Below, in pieces: positions 1-5,855 of a stretch of 8,104 nt of DNA. This DNA is from Acidobacteriota bacterium. GTDB taxonomy: Bacteria > Acidobacteriota > Terriglobia > Acidoferrales > UBA7541. A program made the translations under genes and the position numbers. Under the pieces are notes generated by a model. The model saw nothing but the letters and a program-made list of their open reading frames with translations, ran no database searches and was not told the origin of the DNA. The stretch's first letter is position 1. Each line of letters begins with the position of its first letter. The DNA lies in assembly GCA_019239815.1 (NCBI GenBank), contig JAFAZL010000425.1, positions 1-8,104 on the forward strand, read 5' to 3'.

Positions 1-1
1 G

Positions 2-478
2 CCCACCGACCTCGACCAAATCATCCGCCGCGCCGTAGAAGCTGTCCGCGTCCGCCCCGAATTCCGTTCGCGCAGCATTTCGCTCAACACATCCGGGGCC
101 ACCGAAGGGGTCTTCGACCCAAAAAAACTCGAGCGCGTCTTTTTCAATCTCGTCCTCAACGCCTGCGAAGCCACATACAACGGCGACGGCCGCGTCGTCA
201 TCGACATTCAAAATCGCAAAGACACGTTCGAAGTCCGCATCATCGACCACGGCTGCGGCATCCCTTCATCGATCCGCACCACCGTCTTCGATCCCTTCGT
301 CAGCTCCGGCAAACCCAACGGCACCGGCCTCGGCCTTGCCATCGTCACCAAAATCGTCCAAGACCACGGCGGCTCCGTCACCCTCGAACGCACCACCGAA
401 TCCGGCACCGTCATGCTCGTCCAACTCCCGCGCCACCCCATGCCCGTCGCCTCGCACAGCGGCTCCGCCCTCGCCTGA
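2..478 (+). CDS. Sensor histidine kinase, C-terminal HATPase domain (5' partial)
   Basis: The frame is open from the window edge to a TGA at 476-478 and gives the last 158 residues of a two-component sensor kinase. This part binds ATP and phosphorylates the conserved His, which would lie upstream outside the window. Visible motifs in order: N box around fragment residues 44-56 (ERVFFNLVLNACEA), G1 box DHGCGIP at 82-88, F box VFDPF at 95-99, and G2 box GTGLGLAI at 107-114. The sequence ends in a short tail (RHPMPVASHSGSALA) after the last ATPase strand, so no receiver domain is fused at the C terminus. The NGTGLGLAIV context is typical of NtrB-like and PAS-type kinases, but the sensor domain is not visible, so the signal is unknown. 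The family call is secure; the specific role is not. Confidence 0.93.
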   Translation, partial: PTDLDQIIRRAVEAVRVRPEFRSRSISLNTSGATEGVFDPKKLERVFFNLVLNACEATYNGDGRVVIDIQNRKDTFEVRIIDHGCGIPSSIRTTVFDPFVSSGKPNGTGLGLAIVTKIVQDHGGSVTLERTTESGTVMLVQLPRHPMPVASHSGSALA

Positions 479-497
479 AAATCGGTAATCGGTGACG

Positions 498-547
498 GTG
501 ACCAGCACAAGCAGGATCGACCTTCGTTTGTACTAGTCACTGGTCAC
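498..547. repeat. Inverted repeat in convergent gap (GTGACCAG / CTGGTCAC)
   Basis: GTGACCAG at 498-505 is matched by CTGGTCAC at 540-547, an 8-bp stem with a 34-nt loop. It sits just after the kinase stop and between the kinase and the tRNA-Cys gene, which point toward each other. A weak bidirectional terminator is possible, but no U-tract follows on either strand. The right arm belongs to a run of three GTCAC words spaced exactly 7 nt apart (536, 543, 550), and two GTGAC words lie on the left (492, 498). Confidence 0.35.
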
Positions 548-566
548 AAGTCACTCACGCACATGG

Positions 567-578
567 ACATTGCAATGT
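567..578. repeat. Perfect 12-bp palindrome ACATTGCAATGT
   Basis: ACATTGCAATGT is perfectly self-complementary. It lies in the 142-nt gap between the kinase stop and the 3' end of tRNA-Cys. It has no loop and no U-tract, so it looks more like a protein-binding site than a terminator, but no gene starts here. Chance is a real alternative. Confidence 0.3.
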
Positions 579-619
579 TGTTGAGATCGAAGGAGGAAGG
601 AAATCGCAGAATCAAAAGT

Positions 620-694
620 TGGAGGTGCGGGCGGGAATCGAACCCGCGAATAGCAGCTTTGCAGGCTGCCGCCTTACCACTTGGCCACCGCACC
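620..694 (-). tRNA. tRNA-Cys (anticodon GCA), CCA encoded
   Basis: Read on the minus strand, a full cloverleaf can be drawn. The acceptor stem GGTGCGG pairs with CCGCACC and the D arm starts GCC and closes with GGC. The anticodon stem GCAGC/GCTGC carries the loop CTGCAAA with anticodon GCA, and the T stem GCGGG/CCCGC has the loop TTCGATT. The discriminator is U73, the identity base expected for tRNA-Cys, and a genomic CCA follows at 620-622. The gene lies 83 nt downstream of the sulfurtransferase stop on the same strand. I see no clear promoter of its own in that gap, so co-transcription is possible. Confidence 0.95.
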
Positions 695-777
695 TCATCG
701 TAGTGGCGCGAGCATTCCATCACACAACGGCCCGCGCCGCGACAAAACTCAGCACAAAAAGAGATTCAAAACTTAAT

Positions 778-1668
778 TTACTTCGACCCGCCCGCAGCAG
801 CCGCTGCGCCGGCCGACACTGTCTGGTTCACCACAGGAGCGCCGATCAAATTCCCCCACTCGGTCCACGACCCATCATAATTCTTCACATTGTCGTAGCC
901 GAGCAGATACTTCAGCACAAACCAGGTGTGCGAGCTGCGCTCACCGATGCGGCAGTACGCGATCGTCTCGTCCGCGCCGCCGGTCACGCCTTTGCCCTGA
1001 TACAACGCCGCGAGCGCGTCCGCCGATTTGAACGTCCCATCTTCCGCCGCGGCCTGCGACCACGGAATATTCGCCGCGCCAGGAATGTGCCCCCCGCGCT
1101 GCGCCGTCTCCGACATTCCCGGAGGCGCGATCACTTTCCCGGTGAACTCATCCACCGACCGCACATCGACGAGATGCCCCTTCGTCTTACCTTCCACCAC
1201 CGCGAGCACTTCGTCGCGACGCGCGCGAATCGAATCGTCCGGCTCGCTCGCCTTGTACGTCGTCGGCGTCACCTTAGCCGCGTCCGTCGTCAACGCGCGC
1301 TTTTCTTCCAGCCATTTCTTGCGCCCGCCGTTCACGAGCTTCACGTCCTTATGCCCGTGATATTTCAGTTGCCAGAACGCATACGCCGCAAACCAATTGT
1401 TGTTGTCGCCATACAGCAAAATCGTCGTGTCGTTTGAAATTCCCGACTTCGACAGCAACGCCTCCAGCGCCTCCTTGCTGATCAAATCGCGCCGAATGTT
1501 GTCCTGCAACTGCGTCTGCCAATTCCATCCCACCGCGCCAGGAATGTGCCCCTGGTCGTACGCGGTTGTGTCCACATCGACTTCCACCAGCCGCGTGTTC
1601 GGCGCATTGAGATTCTCCGCCGCCCACTCTGTCGAAACGAGCACTTCAGGATGCTTATAGTCCGCCAT
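778..1668 (-). CDS. Thiosulfate sulfurtransferase (two-domain rhodanese, CysA/SseA-like)
   Basis: This 296-residue protein has two tandem rhodanese domains and should move a sulfane sulfur from thiosulfate, or a related donor, to cyanide or a thiol acceptor. The N-terminal domain (about 8-125) has the CH2A-like GHIPGA motif at 40-45 but Asp88 where an active Cys would be, so it is catalytically silent as in classical rhodaneses. The C-terminal domain (about 145-275) repeats GHIPGA at 193-198 and has the active loop around Cys239 (CRIGERSS), a CRxGxR type seen in actinobacterial CysA/SseA proteins. The tail after 283 is Ala/Gly-rich and probably disordered. I chose the ATG at 1666-1668: it has GAGGA just upstream and begins where family homology begins. 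The same frame stays open upstream to 1797, but that extension would run through the intrinsic terminator. There is no signal peptide, so it is cytoplasmic. The physiological sulfur donor cannot be read from the sequence. Confidence 0.9.
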   Translation of the reverse strand: MADYKHPEVLVSTEWAAENLNAPNTRLVEVDVDTTAYDQGHIPGAVGWNWQTQLQDNIRRDLISKEALEALLSKSGISNDTTILLYGDNNNWFAAYAFWQLKYHGHKDVKLVNGGRKKWLEEKRALTTDAAKVTPTTYKASEPDDSIRARRDEVLAVVEGKTKGHLVDVRSVDEFTGKVIAPPGMSETAQRGGHIPGAANIPWSQAAAEDGTFKSADALAALYQGKGVTGGADETIAYCRIGERSSHTWFVLKYLLGYDNVKNYDGSWTEWGNLIGAPVVNQTVSAGAAAAAGGSK

Positions 1669-1756
1669 TTCTTCCTCACTTTCCTCAGTCATCTGAAATC
1701 GAATTCTGAACTTCATAAACTCGGCGTCATCGCCCGCGAAACCGAAAATCGTACGC

Positions 1757-1794
1757 AAAAACAAAAAACCCACCAGCCAGTCTTGGCGGTGGGT
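1757..1794 (-). terminator. Intrinsic terminator in leader of the sulfurtransferase gene
   Basis: On the minus strand, a CCCACC-GCC arm (1793-1785) pairs with GGC-TGGTGGG (1778-1769), with one bulged A-side base (1775) and a short AGACTT-type loop. It is followed by TTTTTT (1768-1763), G, then TTTTT (1761-1757), a classical rho-independent terminator. It lies 176 nt after the nitronate monooxygenase stop and 88 nt before the sulfurtransferase start. It may simply end the upstream operon, or it may attenuate transcripts that start at the promoter near 1925-1953. Both can be true. Confidence 0.85.
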
Positions 1795-1833
1795 CAACAG
1801 AATCGAATTCAGCTTCTAGCAGCTAATCCGTTC

Positions 1834-1912
1834 GCTTCCCCGCGCCAGAGGACACACACATACAACACAGACAGCAACACGCTGCCGCACGAAGTGTCAT
1901 CTGGTGGAAAGC
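1834..1912 (-). ncRNA. Candidate structured leader RNA upstream of the sulfurtransferase
   Basis: As minus-strand RNA this 79-nt segment folds into nested helices. GCUUUCC (1912-1906) pairs with GGGAAGC (1840-1834), CCAGA (1904-1900) with UCUGG (1849-1845), and GACAC (1898-1894) with GUGUC (1855-1851). An apical hairpin GGCAGC/GCUGUC (1886-1881 with 1875-1870) has a 5-nt loop. Two pairs are G-U only in the minus-strand RNA and would be C-A mismatches on the plus strand, which fits RNA selection on this strand. The element begins a few nucleotides after the predicted transcription start and is followed by the terminator at 1757-1794. I recognise no named riboswitch consensus in it. No covariation could be tested, so this remains a candidate. 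Confidence 0.5.
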
Positions 1913-1924
1913 CTTCACGTAAAA

Positions 1925-1953
1925 AGCATACACAGGATGCATCTCTCGCGCAA
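1925..1953 (-). promoter_or_regulatory. Predicted sigma70-type promoter for the sulfurtransferase leader
   Basis: On the minus strand TTGCGC (1953-1948) is separated by exactly 17 nt from TATGCT (1930-1925). Transcription would start near 1918, about 6 nt before the first helix of the candidate leader RNA and 250 nt before the sulfurtransferase start codon. The hexamers match the sigma70 consensus at 4 of 6 positions each (TTGACA, TATAAT). The placement relative to the structured RNA makes it more convincing than the score alone. Confidence 0.5.
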
Positions 1954-1969
1954 GAGTACGAAAATCAAC

Positions 1970-3061
1970 CTAAAATCGGCCACTGTCAATCGCCCCGATA
2001 GTTGGTCCCAAAATCTTCTTCGCACCGTCCCACAAAGTCTTCGTCAGTTCCTCGGCGGGCATTGGCTTCGCCAATGCGGCACCCTGCCCCGCCCACATCT
2101 GCATGTAATCCGTCGACCTAGCCTTTTCCGAAGCCGCACGCAATGGGGTGACATATGTCGCCGCAAACGGGAAGATCAGCGCATCATCCGACATCGGTCC
2201 GCTTTCGCGAACGAATCGATTTGCAATTCCACGCGCTGGCCGCCCGCTGAATAAATTCGTGATCACCGTGTCGCCGTCGCCCAAGGATTCCAGCGCCTTG
2301 CGGTACAACGGCGAAATTTTCGCTTCAGGACACTTAAGATACGCTGTTCCGATCTGCACCGCGCTCGCACCCAAGACAAGCCCCGCTACAATTCCGCGTG
2401 CATCCACGATACCGCCCGCAGCGATGACCGGCACGCGCACGGCGTCCACAATCTGCGGCAGCAGCGCAAACAATCCCGTCTGCGACGCGAGTTCTTCTTC
2501 CAGAAACATGCCGCGGTGCCCGCCCGCTTCGAGCCCTTGTGCGATCACGGCATCGCATCCGCGCTCCTCAAGCCACTTCGCCTCACGCACGCTCGTCGCC
2601 GACGCCAATATTTTGACCTTTTTCCGCTTCAATCGCTCGAGCAACACCGAGTCCGGCAATCCAAAATGAAAGCTAACGATTTCGGGAGATAGATCCTCGA
2701 CCACGCGGCAAGCTTCTTCGTCGAACGGCATCCGCAGCCGTGGCGCCGCGACTGAATCGATATCCAATGCCAATCGCTCGTAATGCGGCCGCAGTGCGCG
2801 CTTCCATCGATCGACAGCCTCAGCGGAAGGCGACACCATCTTGTGACAGAAAAAATTCAGGTTGAGAGGCTTGCTCCAACCGTCGCGAAAATCGCGCACA
2901 ACTTGCCGCATCTGCTCCGGCGTAAGCAGTGGACACGCCAGCGATCCCAATCCACCCGCTTTTGCAACGGCCCGAGCTAACGCAACCGAATCCGCTCCTG
3001 CCATCGGCGCCTGAATGATCGGCACCTCGATCCCCAAAAATTGCCAGGCCCGGCGTTCCAC
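1970..3061 (-). CDS. Nitronate monooxygenase, class I (NAD(P)H:quinone-type TIM barrel, FMN)
   Basis: This 363-residue protein belongs to the 2-nitropropane dioxygenase/nitronate monooxygenase family. Class I members oxidise alkyl nitronates, notably propionate-3-nitronate, using FMN and O2. Visible motifs: QAPMAGA at 17-23, SFHFG at 130-134, QGLEAGGHRG at 175-184 with the presumed catalytic His182, AAGGI at 214-218 and GTAYL at 238-242 for phosphate and flavin binding, and MQMWAGQGA at 320-328 near the C terminus. The family is also known for paralogues with quinone reductase activity, so the reaction is inferred from motifs only. The start is GTG at 3059-3061 behind a good AAGGAG; the ATG at 3064-3066 is out of frame. 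It lies 56 nt after the dehydrogenase stop, so it is probably the last gene of that operon. No signal peptide is seen. Confidence 0.9.
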   Translation of the reverse strand: MERRAWQFLGIEVPIIQAPMAGADSVALARAVAKAGGLGSLACPLLTPEQMRQVVRDFRDGWSKPLNLNFFCHKMVSPSAEAVDRWKRALRPHYERLALDIDSVAAPRLRMPFDEEACRVVEDLSPEIVSFHFGLPDSVLLERLKRKKVKILASATSVREAKWLEERGCDAVIAQGLEAGGHRGMFLEEELASQTGLFALLPQIVDAVRVPVIAAGGIVDARGIVAGLVLGASAVQIGTAYLKCPEAKISPLYRKALESLGDGDTVITNLFSGRPARGIANRFVRESGPMSDDALIFPFAATYVTPLRAASEKARSTDYMQMWAGQGAALAKPMPAEELTKTLWDGAKKILGPTIGAIDSGRF

Positions 3062-3117
3062 TCCATCTCCTTTTTTATTTCGTCGCGTTTTCGCTACTTC
3101 GTTGCTTCATCGCCTCG

Positions 3118-4179
3118 TTACTTCGCGATCTGTTCCTCGATCGCCGCGCCGAGGTCGCGGGTCGTCGCCGTGCCGCCAATATCTGGTGTCCGCGCGTGCC
3201 CGCTGGCGAGCACCTTTGCAATCGCGGACTCGACCACGTCCGCCGCCTCTGCTTCCCCCAAATGCCGCAGCATCATCGCCCCGGACCAAATCTGCCCGAT
3301 CGGATTCGCAATTCCCTTGCCCGCAATGTCCGGCGCAGATCCATGGACCGGCTCAAACATCGACGGAAACTCCTTCTCCGGATTCAAATTCGCCGACGGC
3401 GCAATCCCGATCGATCCCACCACCGCCGGCCCGAGGTCCGACAAAATGTCTCCAAACAAATTCGATCCGACCACCACGTCGAACCAATCGGGATGCCGCA
3501 CAAAATGCGCGGTCAAAATGTCGATGTGATATTGATCCGTCTTCACGTCGGGGAAATCCTTCGCCACCTCGCGAAAAATCTCATCCCAAAACGGCATCGT
3601 GAAAATGATCCCGTTCGATTTCGTCGCCGAAGTCAGATGCTTTTTCCGCGCGCGAGCCAATTCAAACGCGTAGCGCACAATTCGCGTGACGCCTAGCCGC
3701 GTAAAAATCGCCTGCTGCACCGCCAACTCGCCCGGCGTCCCTTCGTACATTCGCCCGCCGACGTTTGAATATTCTCCTTCGCAATTTTCTCGTACGATCA
3801 CAAACTCGATCTCGCCAGGTTTCCAATTCTTCAGCGGCGTCTCGATCCCCTCAAATAATTTCACCGGCCGTAGATTCACGTACTGTTGAAACGCCCGCCG
3901 GATCGGAATCAGCAACCCCCACAACGAAACGTGATCGGGCACATCCGGATGCCCTACGGCGCCCAGAAAAATCGCATCGAACTTTCGCAATTGCTCCAGC
4001 CCGTCATCGGGCATCATCTTGCCGGTCGCGACGTATCGCTCGCAGCTCCAATCGAACGGAGCCCACTCGCAGCAAAATCCAAATCGCTTCCCCACCGCGT
4101 CAACAACACGGATCCCCTCCGGCACAACCTCTTTCCCAATCCCATCCCCCGCAATCACCGCTACCTTGAACGATTTCAT
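3118..4179 (-). CDS. Tartrate/D-malate-type beta-decarboxylating dehydrogenase
   Basis: This 353-residue protein belongs to the isocitrate/isopropylmalate dehydrogenase superfamily and is closest by eye to the tartrate dehydrogenase/D-malate dehydrogenase (TtuC/DmlA) branch. These enzymes oxidise a 2R-hydroxy acid with NAD and decarboxylate the oxoacid, using Mg2+ or Mn2+. Visible features: IAGDGIGKEV at 9-18, the branch-typical LWGLLIPIRR at 86-95 in the substrate loop, VRENCEGEYSN at 129-139 with catalytic Tyr137, catalytic Lys187 in TKSN, metal-binding Asp220, Asp244 and Asp248 (HID, FGDILSD), and the NAD site HGSAPDIAGKGIANP at 279-293. The ATG at 4177-4179 begins exactly at the family N terminus. 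A 21-residue upstream extension would translate through a REP-like palindrome and is rejected. Directly upstream is a tartrate-type transporter. Tartrate, D-malate or isopropylmalate-like acids are all possible substrates. Confidence 0.9.
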   Translation of the reverse strand: MKSFKVAVIAGDGIGKEVVPEGIRVVDAVGKRFGFCCEWAPFDWSCERYVATGKMMPDDGLEQLRKFDAIFLGAVGHPDVPDHVSLWGLLIPIRRAFQQYVNLRPVKLFEGIETPLKNWKPGEIEFVIVRENCEGEYSNVGGRMYEGTPGELAVQQAIFTRLGVTRIVRYAFELARARKKHLTSATKSNGIIFTMPFWDEIFREVAKDFPDVKTDQYHIDILTAHFVRHPDWFDVVVGSNLFGDILSDLGPAVVGSIGIAPSANLNPEKEFPSMFEPVHGSAPDIAGKGIANPIGQIWSGAMMLRHLGEAEAADVVESAIAKVLASGHARTPDIGGTATTRDLGAAIEEQIAK

Positions 4180-4206
4180 CGTCCGCCGATCCCCATTCGC
4201 GAAATA

Positions 4207-4232
4207 TGTAGGGGCGCAGCACGCTGCGCCCC
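4207..4232. repeat. REP-like palindrome A (TGTAGGGGCG family)
   Basis: TGTA is followed by GGGGCGCAGC (4211-4220), a 2-nt centre and its exact complement GCTGCGCCCC (4223-4232). It fills most of the 66-nt gap between the transporter and dehydrogenase genes and would form a very stable hairpin in their shared mRNA. There is no U-tract, so it is unlikely to stop transcription, but it could protect or define mRNA ends. It starts with the same 10-mer as elements at 5593 and 6623. Confidence 0.75.
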
Positions 4233-4245
4233 ATGTCCGCAAGAT

Positions 4246-5580
4246 CTACGCGCCTTGCGACTCCGGTTTGGGGGTTGCACCAACACCGCTCACCGTCTTC
4301 AGCCCCAGCGCCAGAGCTCCCGCCGCAACCATGATCAGTCCCAGAAAAATAAACCCCGAATAAAAATTTCCCGTTCGCTTATTGAGATAACCCACGATCA
4401 GCGGCGCAAAGTACGCGCCGAGATTCCCCAACGCATTCACCAACCCCATCACCGAACCCACGATTCGCGCAGGCAGTGTCTCCGTCGGAATCGCCCAAAA
4501 CGGCCCCATTGGCCCGTACAAGCCAACACCGCGCAGCGAGACAAACAAAAACGCAAGCGCGATCGAATGGGACGTGACCGCTACTGTTAGCAGCAGACAA
4601 CAGCCGCCGAAAACCATCGCGAACGCCGCGTGCAGACGTCGCTCTCGGGCGCGATCCGACAATCTCCCGACAACCTGCAAACCGATTGCCGCGACGATGT
4701 ACGGCAGCGTGAACAAGAATCCCGTCGTCAGCCCACTCAATCCTTTGAACGCCGCCATCGCGCTGGGCAGCCAGAACAAAAGCCCCATCTGGCCGGCGAC
4801 GAAACAGAAATAGACCGTAGCTAACAAAAACACCTGTGGGCGTAAAAGCTCGGCGAGAAAGGATCCACCCGAAGACCGGCTTTCCAGGACGCCCGCCTCG
4901 GCACGAAGCGTGGCCACGAGCTGCTCACGCTCCGTTGCCCGTAGCCACTTTGCATCGCTTGGATGATCCTGAATAAAGACGAGCCAGATCATCAGCCAGA
5001 GGAACGGCAGAGAGCCTTCAGCGATCAGCATCCATCGCCAGTTCCAGTGATCCATTACCCAGCCCGAAAAAGGCGATGACACGATGACTGCGCCCGGCAT
5101 GCATAGAAGCCAAAGAGCATTTGCACGCGCTCGTTCGGCTTTTGAAAACCAATGCGAGATCAGAATCAGCGTCGCCGGAAAAACTCCGCTTTCTGCCACA
5201 CCGAGCAGGAGCCGCAGCACTAGCATCTCGTGATAGGTCCGCGCGAATCCGCATCCGACCGCACAGATCGCCCAGAAAACAAGCAACACACTAATAAATT
5301 TTTTCGGGCTCCAGTATTTCGCCAGGTGTCCGCCGGGAATCTGCAGCGCCACATATCCCCAGTAAAAGATCCCCGCCACTTTCCCCGCCTGCACCGGGTC
5401 CAATCCCAAATCGTGGCTGATTCGCGGCAACGCCAGCGAAATATTCGTCCGGTCGATGAAGGCGATGGTGTACATCACCAGCGCCACCGGAATAATCCGC
5501 AGCCATCGCCGGGAGATCCCGTCGGGCACTCCGGTCTCCGTCACGTGTGTCGTCGCGGACATCGCCTCGGACTCTATCAT
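4246..5580 (-). CDS. MFS transporter, anion:cation symporter type (tartrate/glucarate-like)
   Basis: This 444-residue integral membrane protein has the 12-helix MFS layout. The first helix begins near residue 28 and leads into FIDRTNISLALP at 41-52, which marks the anion:cation symporter family (TtuB, GudP, GarP, ExuT relatives). A motif-A-like loop lies near 82-94 and the RLLLGVAESGVFPA stretch (123-136) is typical of helix 4. A central cytoplasmic loop spans about 205-245, followed by six more helices to about 427. The role is proton-coupled uptake of an organic acid anion. The adjacent tartrate/D-malate-type dehydrogenase supports a hydroxy-dicarboxylate substrate, though sugar acids cannot be excluded. 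The start could be ATG at 5578-5580 or ATG at 5560-5562 (residue 7); neither has a strong ribosome site and the second begins a more typical N terminus. It is first in the operon. Confidence 0.9.
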   Translation of the reverse strand: MIESEAMSATTHVTETGVPDGISRRWLRIIPVALVMYTIAFIDRTNISLALPRISHDLGLDPVQAGKVAGIFYWGYVALQIPGGHLAKYWSPKKFISVLLVFWAICAVGCGFARTYHEMLVLRLLLGVAESGVFPATLILISHWFSKAERARANALWLLCMPGAVIVSSPFSGWVMDHWNWRWMLIAEGSLPFLWLMIWLVFIQDHPSDAKWLRATEREQLVATLRAEAGVLESRSSGGSFLAELLRPQVFLLATVYFCFVAGQMGLLFWLPSAMAAFKGLSGLTTGFLFTLPYIVAAIGLQVVGRLSDRARERRLHAAFAMVFGGCCLLLTVAVTSHSIALAFLFVSLRGVGLYGPMGPFWAIPTETLPARIVGSVMGLVNALGNLGAYFAPLIVGYLNKRTGNFYSGFIFLGLIMVAAGALALGLKTVSGVGATPKPESQGA

Positions 5581-5592
5581 TCCCCGAGGTTT

Positions 5593-5616
5593 TGTAGGGG
5601 CGGGTTTGCCCCGCCC
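5593..5616. repeat. REP-like palindrome B (TGTAGGGGCG family)
   Basis: TGTAGGGGCG at 5593-5602 opens a hairpin in which GGGCGGG (5598-5604) pairs with CCCGCCC (5610-5616) around TTTGC. It lies 12 nt upstream of the transporter start codon, inside its 5' untranslated region, where it could affect ribosome access. The arms differ from palindrome A but the leading 10-mer is identical. Confidence 0.65.
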
Positions 5617-5689
5617 GCCGACCGCATCTTGCCGCCCAATCCTCCCGGAGCCCCGAGGCCGAGGACTATGTGGAGTGCGCCGTTGGGTG

Positions 5690-5717
5690 CCGCACCCTCA
5701 GGTTTTAGAGGGTGCGG
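5690..5717. repeat. Perfect 10-bp inverted repeat in divergent intergenic region
   Basis: CCGCACCCTC (5690-5699) and GAGGGTGCGG (5708-5717) are exact complements around an 8-nt centre AGGTTTTA. The element lies between the divergent transporter and MmcQ/YjbR genes. No U-tract follows on either strand. A REP-like unit or a binding site are both possible; its terminal sequences are unlike those of palindromes A to C. The rest of 5618-5829 shows no gene and no convincing minus-strand promoter for the operon. Confidence 0.6.
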
Positions 5718-5829
5718 GTTTAAATCCAACTTCACACGTACGTTCACGAGGACCTCCAACCAATTGTCGTTGCGCTCTCTGATCGATTCAGACTCTCACA
5801 CACTCTGTCCGAACACTTTCATCCCGAGT

Positions 5830-5835
5830 TAAAAT
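5830..5835 (+). promoter_or_regulatory. Possible -10 element for the MmcQ/YjbR-like gene
   Basis: TAAAAT at 5830-5835 matches TATAAT at 5 of 6 positions and sits 20 nt before the start codon, leaving a short leader that contains the GAGG ribosome site. No good -35 hexamer is found 16-18 nt upstream, so the call is weak. Confidence 0.3.
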
Positions 5836-5855
5836 CCTCCCTTAGAGGCGCCCTC

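Noticed and set aside
619..1437. 272-residue plus-strand open frame
   Set aside because: It runs antisense through the tRNA-Cys and the sulfurtransferase and is Arg/His-rich, the usual sign of a shadow frame in GC-rich DNA.
1669..1797. 43-residue N-terminal extension of the sulfurtransferase
   Set aside because: The frame is open to 1797 but it crosses the intrinsic terminator, lacks a ribosome site, and adds residues unlike the family. The ATG at 1668 has GAGGA upstream.
1757..1918. T-box leader responding to tRNA-Cys
   Set aside because: The nearby tRNA-Cys made this tempting, but I found no T-box consensus and no specifier-loop arrangement.
3064..3066. ATG start for the nitronate monooxygenase
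   Set aside because: It is out of frame with the conserved protein. The GTG at 3061 is in frame and correctly spaced from AAGGAG.
4180..4242. 21-residue extension of the dehydrogenase
   Set aside because: It would translate through the REP-like palindrome, and the family N terminus (MKSFKVAVIAGDGIG) begins at 4179.
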